NCBI RefSeq assembly: GCF_030142045.1
Contig: NZ_CP126242.1
Span: 248,001 to 312,000, forward strand
Source: Arthrobacter sp. zg-Y919
GTDB lineage: Bacteria; Actinomycetota; Actinomycetes; Actinomycetales; Micrococcaceae
Direction: 5' to 3'
DNA length: 64,000 bases
In this document: positions 18,313 through 26,792 of the stretch, piece after piece
How the letters are laid out: each line of letters begins with the position of its first letter
Position numbering within the stretch: the stretch's first letter is position 1
Notes under the pieces: generated by a model
The model's input: the letters and a program-made list of their open reading frames with translations, nothing else
Database searches by the model: none
Told to the model about the DNA's origin: nothing
Translations under genes and position numbers: made by a program

Positions 18313-18354
18313 AAAGCTAACCTATTGTGCTTTTAAGCTAAGTTGGTTAGCTTT
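18313..18354. promoter_or_regulatory. Multi-box operator before the hydrolase-TetR-phzF operon
   Basis: Three copies of one half-site: AAAGCTAACC (18313-18322), AAGCTAA (18335-18341) and, inverted, GGTTAGCTTT (18345-18354). The last two form a 19-bp dyad AAGCTAA-N5-TTAGCTT, and the first with the last form 10-bp arms. This is the likely target of the TetR regulator encoded at 19238. Confidence 0.7.
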
Positions 18355-18384
18355 ATGGCATACACCGAGTGCCTGGAGGGCATC

Positions 18385-19245
18385 ATGACTGAGTACCTGA
18401 GCATTGGAACGAACCGGCTGGCCTACGACCTGCAGGGGGAGGGCCCGCTGGTGGTCCTCGCGCACGGCATGGGCGACAGCCGCCGTTCGTACCGCTTCGT
18501 CGTGCCGGCATTGGTCGCCGCCGGCTACCGGGTGGCAAACCTGGACATCCGCGGCTGCGGTCAGTCCAGTACCGGCTGGGACGGCTACAGCCGCACCGAC
18601 ATCGCCGGAGACCTCGTGGCGCTGGTGGAACACCTCGGTGGTCCCGCAGTCCTCGTAGGCCAGTCCATCAGCGGCGGCGCCGCCACGATCGCCGCTGCCG
18701 ACGCGCCGGACCTCATTGCCGGCGTCGTCGAGATTGCACCGTTCACCCGGAAGCAGTCCATGGACCTCGGCGGCATGTTCCGCGTTCCGCGCTATCGGGC
18801 CGCCTCCCTCCAGCTGCTGCAGACCATGCTCCGCGGGAGTGTGTCCAACTGGCTGAAGTACCTCGACATCGCCATACCCGTGAAGCCCACCGACTGGGCA
18901 GCTGAACGGTCGCAGATTGCCGCGGTGATGCAGGACCCGGCTCGCATGAAAGTCCTGCAGGCCATGATGAAGACCGCCCCCACCGACGCCGGGGCGCGGC
19001 TGGCCGACGTCCGCAGCCCCGTCCTCGTCATCCAGGGCAGTGCCGACCCGGACTGGGCCGACCCGCGCGCGGAGGGCGAACGTGTCATTGCCGACCTCCC
19101 CGCCGGTCTGGGCACCCTCGCCGTCATTGACGGCGCCGGCCACTACCCGCACGCCCAGACACCCAACGAACTCCTTGACCTGGCGCTGCCGTTCCTCGCC
19201 CGGGTCCTCGGGGCACACACCAACCGCGGAACCGACCATGCCTAG
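18385..19245 (+). CDS. Alpha/beta hydrolase
   Basis: A 286-residue alpha/beta-hydrolase. The oxyanion segment is LAHGMGDS, the nucleophile elbow is VGQSISGG (Ser), the acid is in IQGSADPDW, and the base is His in GAGHYPHAQ. ATG 18385 follows GGAGGG by a good distance; the upstream in-frame ATG at 18343 lies inside the operator. It overlaps the following TetR gene by 8 bp. Together with TetR and a PhzF gene it forms an operon under the operator at 18313-18354. Substrate unknown; the length and lid suit small esters or haloperoxidase-like activity. Confidence 0.92.
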   Translation: MTEYLSIGTNRLAYDLQGEGPLVVLAHGMGDSRRSYRFVVPALVAAGYRVANLDIRGCGQSSTGWDGYSRTDIAGDLVALVEHLGGPAVLVGQSISGGAATIAAADAPDLIAGVVEIAPFTRKQSMDLGGMFRVPRYRAASLQLLQTMLRGSVSNWLKYLDIAIPVKPTDWAAERSQIAAVMQDPARMKVLQAMMKTAPTDAGARLADVRSPVLVIQGSADPDWADPRAEGERVIADLPAGLGTLAVIDGAGHYPHAQTPNELLDLALPFLARVLGAHTNRGTDHA

Positions 19246-19807
19246 GGCGGGACTCAGCGCGGCCGCCGTCGTCGAGCGCGCGGCACAGATGCTCGACGAA
19301 CCCCATAGTGAGGGGCTGAACCTCGCGGCCATCGCGGACAGCTTCGGCGTCCGCGTCCCCTCGCTCTACAAGCATGTCGACGGCGTCGCCGGCCTCCAGC
19401 GGGGCGTGACCCTGCATGCGAAGCGCTCACTCACCCGCGTCATCGCGCAGGCCGCAATCGGACGTTCACGGGATGATGCGATCATCAACATCGCGCACGC
19501 CTACCGCGGGTGGGCGCTGGAGCACCGCGGCCTGTACCCGTTGGCCATGCTGCCCGTCGACAGCGGGGACCCCGAGGAGGTGGAGGTCGCGGCGTCGTTC
19601 CTGGACGTTATGACCGGCGTCCTGACGGGCTACCAACTCTCGGGCGACGACGCCATCGACGCGATCCGGTTCCTCCGCGCGGCGCTTCACGGCTTCGTCT
19701 CGCTGGAAACCAGCGGCGGCTACGAAATGCCCCGTGACCTGGATCGGAGCTTCAACCGCCTGGTCGGGAGCATCACCACCGCGCTGGACGGCTGGGCGCG
19801 GTCATGA
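19238..19807 (+). CDS. TetR/AcrR family regulator (WHG-domain type)
   Basis: A 189-residue repressor. The N-terminal HTH is NLAAIADSFGVRVPSLYKHV, and the C-terminal ligand domain (GYQLSGDDAIDAIRFLRAALHGFVSLE) is of the WHG/TetR_C_33 type, where a small ligand releases DNA. ATG 19238 overlaps the hydrolase stop by 8 bp, and its TGA overlaps the next ATG (ATGA at 19804). It most likely represses its own operon through the AGCTAA boxes upstream of 18385. Confidence 0.92.
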   Translation: MPRAGLSAAAVVERAAQMLDEPHSEGLNLAAIADSFGVRVPSLYKHVDGVAGLQRGVTLHAKRSLTRVIAQAAIGRSRDDAIINIAHAYRGWALEHRGLYPLAMLPVDSGDPEEVEVAASFLDVMTGVLTGYQLSGDDAIDAIRFLRAALHGFVSLETSGGYEMPRDLDRSFNRLVGSITTALDGWARS

Positions 19808-20668
19808 CGCGTGCTGCCTCCAGTGGCGCCATGAGGCCGCGTCCCTACAGCGAAGTTGATGTCTTTTCCTCTGAGCCGTATCGGGGCAACGCCTTGGCGG
19901 TTGTTCACGACGCCGACGGCCTAAGCGCCGAGGAAGATGCAGCGCTTCGCCACCTGGACGAACCTGTCGGAAACGACGTTCCTGCTGGCTCCAAGCAGTC
20001 CGGCGGCCGATTACCGGGTGAGGATCTTCACCGCGACGGAAGAACTGCCGTTTGCCGGCCATCCCACGCTCGGCTCGGCCAGGGCCTGGCTGGATGCCGG
20101 CGGGTCGCCGCGGGCAGGCGGAACGCTCATCCAGGAGTGCGGCGTGGGGCTGATCCCGATCCGTATCCAGGAGGACCAGCTGGCCTTTGAGGCGCCGCCG
20201 CTCACCCGTTATGAACCCGTGGATGAGGTGCTCATCGGCCGGATAGCGGCAATCCTGGGGATCCCACGGGAGAACATTCTTGATGCGTCCTGGCTGGTCA
20301 ATGGTCCGCAGTGGATCGGCGTCCGGCTTGCCTCGGCGCAGGAAGTGTTGAGCCTGCAGCCCGACCCGGCAAAGGCCGGCAGCCTGGAAATCGGTGTGGT
20401 GGGCCCGTGCGGGTCCACGGCGGAAACCCAGCTCGAGGTGCGTGCGTTCATCGGCGGCGACCCCGTCTGGGAAGACCCCGTGACCGGCAGCCTGAACGCG
20501 GGCCTTGCACGCTGGCTGACCGACGCGGGTCTGGCCGCGCCGCCGTACACGGCGTCACAGGGAACAGTCCTCGGCCGCCGGGGCCGCGTGCACATCAGCC
20601 TCCGCGACGGGAACATCTGGGTCGGCGGCCAGGTCACGAGCTGCATCGAGGGAACCGTCCGGCTGTAG
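19804..20668 (+). pseudogene. PhzF family isomerase/epimerase gene with a one-base frameshift
   Basis: The first frame, from ATG 19804 (coupled to the TetR stop) or ATG 19831, gives RPYSEVDVFSSEPYRGNALA followed by VVHDADGLSAEE. The second frame, from 19937, gives MQRFATWTNLSETTFLLAP, which holds the catalytic Glu of the PhzF fold, then ELPFAGHPTLGSARAW and EDPVTGSLNAGLARWL. Joined, they match the PhzF family end to end. One extra base near 19932-19936 (GAGGAAG before ATG) breaks the frame. Without repair, the downstream frame would start at 19937 and lose the first strand, so the protein is probably inactive unless this is a sequencing error. Confidence 0.85.
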
Positions 20669-20675
20669 CGCGCAG

Positions 20676-22340
20676 CTAACGGGCGAGGGGACTGACAGGG
20701 TCGCTCAGGGCCCGGTGCACGGACGCGACGGCGCTGGATCCTTCGCCGACCGCCGCCGCGACGCGCTTCATGGAGCCGTGGCGGACATCGCCGGCGGCAA
20801 ACACCCGTGGGGTCGAGGTCTCGAAGGGCATCGGTTCGCGGCCCAGCGGCTGCCATCGATCCAGCGCCTGAACCGCAATGTCGGTCCCTGTGCGGATGAA
20901 TCCCGCATGGTCCCTGTCGAGCGTGGGCAGCCACGTGCTGGCAGGGTCGGCGCCGATGAAGCAGAACAGGCCGCGCGCATCGACGGGCCCGGCGGTGTCG
21001 ATGCGGACCGAATCCAAGGCGGAGCCGCCGTCCAGCCCAACGATGTTCGACTCCGTATGGATAGCGATGCGGGGATCCTCCCGCAGCCGGTCCACGAGGT
21101 AGGAGGACATCCGCGCCCCAACGTCCGTTCCACGGACCACCAGATGGACCGGGCATCCGTGGGACGCGAGATAGAGTGCGGCCTGGCCGGCCGAGTTTGC
21201 CCCGCCGACGACGACCACCGGGTGCCCGGCGACTTGGCGCGCCTCGAGGCTGGTCGCGGCGTAATAGATTCCGTGTCCCTCGAAGTCCTCCCACCCCTGA
21301 ACTCCGAGACTCCGGTAGGCGGCCCCGGACGTGATCAACGCGGTGCGGGTATGGAGGACAGCACCGTCCCCCAGTGTGAGCTTGAGGCCATCATCCATGG
21401 TCTCGAGAGACACCGCATCGCAGGGTGCCCAGATCCTTACCCCGAACTTGATCGCCTGCAGTGTCGCTTGGCGGATGAGGTCTCCACCGGCAACGCCAAA
21501 GGGAAAACCAAGGAAGTTCTCGATTCGGGAGGTCGCCGCTGCCTGCCCACCCGGCGCGACGGCGTCGAGCACCACCGTGTTCAGCCCTTCGGAGGCTGCG
21601 TAGATGGCGGCGGCGAGCCCGGCGGGTCCGCCGCCAACGACGAGCAGGTCCGTGGCGCCCTCCTGGTGGGGCTGGTAACTCAATCCGAGGCGCTCGGCGA
21701 CGGCTCCCGGCGTCGCACGTGTCATGAGCTTGCCCTGGATGAGTGCTGCCGGCAGATCACCGGCCGCTATACCGTGGCCATCGAGGGCGCCCATGCCGTC
21801 GGGCGGGACGACGAAGACGGTATGAATCAAGTCCAGCCGTTCCGCGAAGCGGCGAAGAGCCAGCAATTCGCTGGACGCTTCCGTCCCGATGAACTTGAGC
21901 GTCATGGCGGCCGGTCCCCGCCGAAGGGCTTCGCGGCGTTCCCACAGAGTATGGAGAACAATCCCCCCGAGATCGTCGTCCTGGTTCATGACCAGCCGCA
22001 GATCTTCGCGGGCCAGGCGCCGGATGCGCCCGGGCTCCTTCACCCGCGCCGACAGGAGCGCGGCCTGTCCGTTGAGCAGCCCGAGTTCACCGCCGAACGA
22101 GCGTGGCCCGAGCGTGCTGAGAACGGTTTCTTCGTCCCACCACAACGGGTCCCGCACCATTTCAATGGCCCCCGATTCCACGAGGATCATTGGATAGTTC
22201 AAGTCCCCGGCGCGGAAAACGTAGTCGCCCGCGCCGACGTCGGTTGGTGCGGCCATGCCGAGGAGTCTTTCCCACTGCGAGTCGGAAAGACGAGGCACGT
22301 CACTGGTTCGCTTGGCAGACTGCTCACTGACATCCGTCAT
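20676..22340 (-). CDS. Cyclic-nucleotide-binding-like domain fused to thioredoxin-reductase-like FAD oxidoreductase
   Basis: A 554-residue fusion. Residues about 20-130 form a CNB (cAMP-receptor-like) domain, with RSFGGELGLLNGQAALLSAR in place of the phosphate cassette; the arginine that contacts cyclic phosphate is not in its usual place. Residues about 235-545 are the thioredoxin reductase core: GGGPAGLAAAIYAASEG for FAD, VVVVGGANSAGQAALYLAS for NADPH and FAAGDVR near the end. The redox CxxC is absent: the segment that holds CATCDG in TrxB reads YYAATSLEAR. So it is not a thioredoxin reductase in the usual sense; it may act on another acceptor. Monocistronic, convergent with phzF. Confidence 0.88.
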   Translation of the reverse strand: MTDVSEQSAKRTSDVPRLSDSQWERLLGMAAPTDVGAGDYVFRAGDLNYPMILVESGAIEMVRDPLWWDEETVLSTLGPRSFGGELGLLNGQAALLSARVKEPGRIRRLAREDLRLVMNQDDDLGGIVLHTLWERREALRRGPAAMTLKFIGTEASSELLALRRFAERLDLIHTVFVVPPDGMGALDGHGIAAGDLPAALIQGKLMTRATPGAVAERLGLSYQPHQEGATDLLVVGGGPAGLAAAIYAASEGLNTVVLDAVAPGGQAAATSRIENFLGFPFGVAGGDLIRQATLQAIKFGVRIWAPCDAVSLETMDDGLKLTLGDGAVLHTRTALITSGAAYRSLGVQGWEDFEGHGIYYAATSLEARQVAGHPVVVVGGANSAGQAALYLASHGCPVHLVVRGTDVGARMSSYLVDRLREDPRIAIHTESNIVGLDGGSALDSVRIDTAGPVDARGLFCFIGADPASTWLPTLDRDHAGFIRTGTDIAVQALDRWQPLGREPMPFETSTPRVFAAGDVRHGSMKRVAAAVGEGSSAVASVHRALSDPVSPLAR

Positions 22341-22424
22341 GTCGGTCCTTCGAGCTAGACGGTGGATTCAGAATGCAGTGAGATTACCTGATTGAACCTG
22401 CGAATGGATGGCCTGCCGGAACGT

Positions 22425-23900
22425 TTAGCTGTCGCGGGCGGCCGCGATTTCGAGAACGCGGTCGCGACAGAGCCGCCAGCCGAGCATCAGGGCCGGGATG
22501 ATGACCACCAGGGAGGCGATCGTCCAGGTGCCCACGGGGGAATCGAAGGCCATCAGGATCAGCACGGCGAGAAGGAACGCGAGCGTAATCCAGCCGGTGA
22601 CGGGAGCGCCGGGCATCCGGAAGGACGGGCGGGACAGTTCCCCGCGCTGGGCCCGCCGGGTCAGCGCCATCTGGCACAGGACGATCATGGCCCAGGTACT
22701 GATGATTCCCAGGGATGCCACGTTCAGGACGATCTCGAACGCCTGGGCGGGAACGACGGCGTTGAGGACGACGCCGAGCAGGGCAACGAACGCGGTCAGG
22801 GCGATACCGCCGTACGGGACGCCCGCCTTGTTCATCCGCCCGGCGAACTTCGGCGCGGAGCCGGCCATGGACATGGAGCGCATGATGCGGCCGGTGGAGT
22901 ACAGGCCGGCATTGAGTGAGGACAGGGCGGCGGTCAGGACCACCAGGTTCATGATGGCGTCCACACCGCCCACCCCGATGGACCCGAAGAACGTGACGAA
23001 CGGGCTTTCGCCGGCCTTGTAGGAGCTGTACGGCAGCAGCAGCGAGAGCAGGACGAGCGTGCCGACGTAGAACACGGCAATGCGCACGATCACGGTGTTG
23101 ATGGCCTTGGGCATAATCTTTTCCGGGTGTTCGGTCTCGCCCGCAGCGGTGCCGATGAGCTCGATCGAGGCGTAGGCGAACACCACGCCCTGCATGACGA
23201 CGACGGCGGGCAGCAGGCCGTTGGGGAAGAGGCCGCCGTTGCCCGAGATGAGGCTGAAGCCGACCACCTGACCGTCCACGGGGGTGCCGAAGAGCACGAA
23301 GCAGATGCCCACGATCAGGAAGGCGACCAAGGCCACGACCTTGATCAGCGCGAACCAGAACTCCAGTTCCCCGAAGACCTTGACGCTGATGAGGTTCAGC
23401 CCCAGCACCAGGACCAGGGCGGCCAGGGCCCAGGTCCACTGCGGGATGTCCGCGATCGGCGGCCAGTATTTCCGGAAGAAGTTCATGTACAGCGCGACGG
23501 CGGTGATGTCCACGATGGCGGTCATGGCCCAGTTCAGCCAGTACAGCCAGCCGGTGACGAAGGCCGCCTTCTCGCCGAAGAACTCACGAGCGTAGGAGAC
23601 GAAGGAGCCGGAGGAGGGCCGGTGCATCACCAGTTCACCCAGGGCCCGCAGGATCATGAAGGCAAAGAAGCCGCAGACGGCGTAGCTGATGACCAGTGAG
23701 GGGCCTGCCGCTGCGAGGCGGCCGCCCGCTCCCATAAAGAGCCCGGTGCCGATGGCGCCGCCGATGGCGATCATCTGGACCTGGCGGGGCTTGAGTCCCT
23801 TGTGGTAACCCTCCTCCTCGTGGTGGAAGGTGGGTTCGGGGGTGCCTGCCTGGACGGTGGAGTCCGGGAGGGCCGGCGGAGCCGGGGGTGGCGTGATCAT
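22425..23900 (-). CDS. Amino-acid permease (APC/AAT family)
   Basis: A 491-residue transporter of 12 helices. The AAT signature is clear: [19 protein letters not shown], then [17 protein letters not shown] and [19 protein letters not shown]. It fits the AnsP/CycA/GabP group of proton-linked permeases for asparagine, D-alanine, GABA or related amino acids; sequence alone does not fix which. The 5' side is unusual: the leader contains a C11 run on the sense strand and a stable hairpin (see 23947-23986). Alone in its transcription unit. Confidence 0.93.
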   Translation of the reverse strand: MITPPPAPPALPDSTVQAGTPEPTFHHEEEGYHKGLKPRQVQMIAIGGAIGTGLFMGAGGRLAAAGPSLVISYAVCGFFAFMILRALGELVMHRPSSGSFVSYAREFFGEKAAFVTGWLYWLNWAMTAIVDITAVALYMNFFRKYWPPIADIPQWTWALAALVLVLGLNLISVKVFGELEFWFALIKVVALVAFLIVGICFVLFGTPVDGQVVGFSLISGNGGLFPNGLLPAVVVMQGVVFAYASIELIGTAAGETEHPEKIMPKAINTVIVRIAVFYVGTLVLLSLLLPYSSYKAGESPFVTFFGSIGVGGVDAIMNLVVLTAALSSLNAGLYSTGRIMRSMSMAGSAPKFAGRMNKAGVPYGGIALTAFVALLGVVLNAVVPAQAFEIVLNVASLGIISTWAMIVLCQMALTRRAQRGELSRPSFRMPGAPVTGWITLAFLLAVLILMAFDSPVGTWTIASLVVIIPALMLGWRLCRDRVLEIAAARDS

Positions 23901-24241
23901 GGGTTCCTTTGCTCAGCCTGGCGGGGTGCCGCGGGCTGAAGAGTTCGGGGGGGGGGGAGGCTGCTCGCCGGTGGGCAGCCCTTTTTGAGGAGGGGGGACG
24001 GCTCGGGGGTCGGGCGCGGCGGCGCCGGATCAGGGCATGGCCGTGTAGGGCAGGGTCTTCGGAAGTTCTTCTGTCAGGTGCCTACTGGGCCTCTATATCG
24101 CCGCGGAAATACCGCCCCGGAGCGCATTGACGAGCGCTCGCAGGAACTGACTTATGCTGTCCGATTGTTCGGCTCCCTGGCAACTTCACCCGAAAACTAT
24201 GGCAGGAGTCACAGCACAGCGTCAAAGCGGGGATGAGCCCT
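23901..24241. other. Gene-free stretch between amino-acid permease and DNA polymerase IV
   Basis: No coding sequence or known RNA is recognisable here. On its left side lie a G11 run at 23947-23957 and the hairpin at 23959-23980 followed by T5. Toward 24100-24200 there is only mildly structured sequence (AGCGC repeats around 24121 and 24135). No riboswitch class could be matched by eye. It should hold the promoter of the permease and the 3' end of the polymerase mRNA. Confidence 0.6.
23947..23986. promoter_or_regulatory. G11 run and hairpin in the permease leader
   Basis: Eleven G in a row (23947-23957) are followed by an 8-bp stem, GGCTGCTC with GGGCAGCC (one G-T pair, six-base loop), and then CTTTTT. 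On the plus strand this has the form of an intrinsic terminator, though no plus-strand gene enters from the left; on the minus strand it is a hairpin plus C11 in the permease 5' untranslated region. Confidence 0.5.
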
Positions 24242-25315
24242 TCACCACCCGCCGCGCGTAGGCGTATGACCCTTCCGCGCGTCGTCGGGCATGGCCATTT
24301 CGGCGCGCAGGCCCAATAGCCGGATCGGCCGACCGGGCTCGATGGCACCGGCCAGGTCCAGTGTCCGGGCCAGGACATCGTCCCGGTCGAAGGTCTCCGG
24401 GATCTTCTTCGCGTGCGTTTTGGTGGTGAACGGCGCGTACCGGACCTTGAGGGTCAGCCCGATCACCGGCCGCCCTTCGGCGGCTACATCCGCCAGGACC
24501 TGCGCCGCCAGCTGCCGCACGGCGTCGTCCACCTGTCCCGGCTCGGTGAGGTCGGTCTGGAAGGTGGTCTCGCGGCTGTGCCCGCGGGCCACCCACGGGG
24601 TGTCATCCACCGTGCTGGCACCGTCGCCGCGTCCGAGCTCCGCGTACCAGGGACCCATCTTGGGCCCGAACTCCGGCACCAGGGTCGGAGGATCTACTGT
24701 GGCGAGCTCGGCCACAGTATTGATGCCCAGCTTCGCCAGCCGGCCCGAAATCTTGCTTCCGACGCCCCACAGTTCCTTGGTGGGCCGACCGCCCATCACC
24801 TCGAGCCAGTTCGCGGCGGTCAGCTGGAAGACGCCGGCCGGTTTGCCCAGGTCGGTGGCGTTCTTGGCGCGGACCAGGGTGTCGCCGATACCCACACTGC
24901 AGTGCAGCTGCGTCTGCTCCAGCACCGCGGCCTGCAGCTCCCGGGCGTAGGCCTCCGGATCCTCCGTCACCGTGCCGACGAAAGCTTCGTCCCAGCCCAG
25001 GACCTGCACGACGGCGCCGGGCTGGGCGCGCAGCGTGGCCATCACTGCATCCGAGGCCTCGAGGTAGGCCTCGGCATCGACGGGCAGGATCACGGCGTCG
25101 GGCACCTTGCGGGCGGCGATGCGCAGCGGCATCCCGGACCCGACGCCGAACGCGCGGGCTTCGTAGGAGGCGGTGGAGACCACGGCACGTTCGGTCGGAT
25201 CGCCGCGGCCGCCAACGATGATCGGTTTACCGGCCAGCTCCGGGCGCCGGAGCACTTCGACCGCTGCGATGAACTGGTCGAGGTCCACGTGCAGCACCCA
25301 GGGGATAGCGTTCAC
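24242..25315 (-). CDS. dinB: DNA polymerase IV (Y family)
   Basis: A 357-residue translesion polymerase. The metal site is HVDLDQFIAAVE (Asp at 11 and 13) and the second acidic motif is GWDEAFVG in place of the common SIDEAF. The fingers (ASYEARAFGVGSGMPLRIA), palm (GIGDTLVRAKNATDLGKP) and HhH region (LWGVGSKISGRLAKLGI) follow, then the little-finger domain (KVRYAPFTTKTHAKKI). It ends without the C-terminal beta-clamp peptide seen in many DinB proteins, as far as I can see. The start is GTG 25315. A deleted copy of its 5' end lies at 29724-29845. It copies past damaged bases. Confidence 0.95.
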   Translation of the reverse strand: MNAIPWVLHVDLDQFIAAVEVLRRPELAGKPIIVGGRGDPTERAVVSTASYEARAFGVGSGMPLRIAARKVPDAVILPVDAEAYLEASDAVMATLRAQPGAVVQVLGWDEAFVGTVTEDPEAYARELQAAVLEQTQLHCSVGIGDTLVRAKNATDLGKPAGVFQLTAANWLEVMGGRPTKELWGVGSKISGRLAKLGINTVAELATVDPPTLVPEFGPKMGPWYAELGRGDGASTVDDTPWVARGHSRETTFQTDLTEPGQVDDAVRQLAAQVLADVAAEGRPVIGLTLKVRYAPFTTKTHAKKIPETFDRDDVLARTLDLAGAIEPGRPIRLLGLRAEMAMPDDARKGHTPTRGGW

Positions 25316-25354
25316 GCGACCAGTGTGCCCTAAACGTTCCGGACAGGCACCCGC

Positions 25355-26226
25355 CTACCGGCCGATGCTGTCCAGCTCGGCCGCATCCTCCGCGGAAAGC
25401 GCGAGTCCGGCACCGGCCACGTTCTCCCGCAGGTGCGCCACCGATGAGGTGCCCGGAATGAGCAGGATGTTCGGGGAGCGCTGCAGCAGCCACGCCAACG
25501 CCACGGACATGGGCGTGGATTCCAGCCGCGCCGCCACGGCGGAGAGCGCTTCGGACTGCAGCGGGCTGAACCCGCCCAACGGGAAAAACGGCACGTAGGC
25601 GATGCCGTCCTGCGCGAGGGAATCGATCAGGTCGTCGTCCCGGCGGAAAGCAAGGTTGTATCTGTTCTGCACCGAAACGATGGGGACAATGCTGCGTGCT
25701 TCGGCGACCTGCTCCGGCAGCACATTGCTCACTCCGAGGTGCCGGATCACCCCCTGCTGCCGGAGATCGGCCAGCGTCTCCAACGCTTCGGCGAGGGAGC
25801 CGGGCACTGTCCCCTCGCCGTCGCCCATCCGCAGATAAACCAGGTCCAGCACATCAAGGCCGAGTGTTTCCAGGTTCTCCTCCACCGCCCGGCGCAGCTG
25901 GTGGGGCTCCCGCGCCGTAGGCCATCCGCCCTGGTCATCGCGCGTGGCGCCCACCTTGGTCACCACGTGCAGGGCGTCCGGATAGGGATGCAGTGCCTCA
26001 CGGATGAGCGAATTGGTGATGTGCGGGCCGTACGCCTCGGCGGTGTCGATGTGCGTGATGCCCAGTTCCACCGCCTCCCGCAGGACGGCGAGGGCGCCGT
26101 CGCGGTCTGCGGGCTGTCCCAGGGCCCAGGGTCCGGCGAGCTGCATGGCTCCGTAGCCGAAGCGGGTAACCTCGAGGCCGGCTAGGTCCAGGTCCCGCCG
26201 GGGAGGGAAGCGGTAAAGGTGCTCAT
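25355..26226 (-). pseudogene. Aldo/keto reductase with a one-base frameshift near the start
   Basis: ATG 26226, after GAAAGG, gives MSTFTASLPGGTWT and then a stop (TAG). In the next frame the sequence continues as LAGLEVTRFGYGAMQLAGPW and the whole aldo/keto reductase barrel: HIDTAEAYGPH with the catalytic Asp and Tyr, VVTKVGATRDD with the catalytic Lys, and LRQQGVIRHLGVSN. Inserting one C in the CC at 26185-26186 restores GTWTLAGLEV. The ATG at 26146 (MQLAG) would drop strand 1 and is unlikely to give a folded enzyme. Otherwise this is a full-length NADPH-dependent carbonyl reductase, divergent from an HxlR regulator. Confidence 0.85.
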
Positions 26227-26281
26227 GTTCTGCCTTTCAGGGGTGGAGTTCCTTACTAACGCAGTCCACTATGGTGACGTA

Positions 26282-26317
26282 ACTTCCCAGCAGGAAGTAG
26301 GCACCTGGAAGTGCCTA
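26282..26317. promoter_or_regulatory. Inverted repeats between aldo/keto reductase and HxlR genes
   Basis: Two perfect dyads lie side by side: ACTTCC-CAGCA-GGAAGT (26282-26298, wait-free 6-bp arms) and TAGGCAC-CTGGAA-GTGCCTA (26298-26317, 7-bp arms). They sit between the divergent starts at 26226 and 26343 and are good candidates for the HxlR binding site. Confidence 0.65.
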
Positions 26318-26342
26318 AGTAACCCGAAAGGCAAGGGCGGTA

Positions 26343-26768
26343 ATGGCCACGATCACGGCGGCAGCGAAACGGGCCCAGGAAAAGGCGAACTACAACGCCT
26401 TTCTGGATGTATGCCCCAGCCGGAAACTGCTCGACCGGATCTCGGACAAATGGGTGACGCTGGTCCTGGCGGCTCTCGGAAGCGGACCGGACTGCGACGG
26501 CGGTCCCCGGCCGTTGCGGTTCTCCGAACTTTCCCGCGTGCTGGCCGGCGTGAGCCAGAAAATGCTGACCCAGACGCTGCGCTCGCTGGAGCGGGACGGG
26601 CTGGTCACCCGCACGGTTACCCCCACGGTGCCGGTGACCGTGACTTACGAACTCACCGACCTTGGACTGTCCCTGTACGGGCTGACCCGCAGTATCAAAG
26701 CCTGGGCCGAGCAGCACATGGATGACGTCTTCGCTGGGCGTGCCGCCTACGACTCCCGCAGTGCCTGA
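26343..26768 (+). CDS. HxlR family transcriptional regulator
   Basis: A 141-residue winged-helix protein. After a short tail, DVCPSRKLLDRISDKWVTLVL places the conserved Cys at about residue 24, a thiol sensor in QorR/YodB-like members, and RFSELSRVLAGVSQKMLTQTLR is the recognition region, followed by the wing VPVTVTYELTDLG. It is divergent from the aldo/keto reductase gene. HxlR proteins often control the adjacent oxidoreductase in response to electrophiles or aldehydes, so this is a likely sensor-detoxification pair. Confidence 0.92.
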   Translation: MATITAAAKRAQEKANYNAFLDVCPSRKLLDRISDKWVTLVLAALGSGPDCDGGPRPLRFSELSRVLAGVSQKMLTQTLRSLERDGLVTRTVTPTVPVTVTYELTDLGLSLYGLTRSIKAWAEQHMDDVFAGRAAYDSRSA

Positions 26769-26792
26769 CCTTCCGCACCCGGCCCGCCGTGG

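Noticed and set aside
20715..22358. A 547-codon plus-strand frame
   Set aside because: Antisense shadow of the CNB/TrxR-like gene, which has clear FAD and NADPH motifs.
24060..24241. Possible riboswitch upstream of the amino-acid permease
   Set aside because: I could not match the conserved cores of glycine, SAM, lysine or T-box elements, and pairing was weak.
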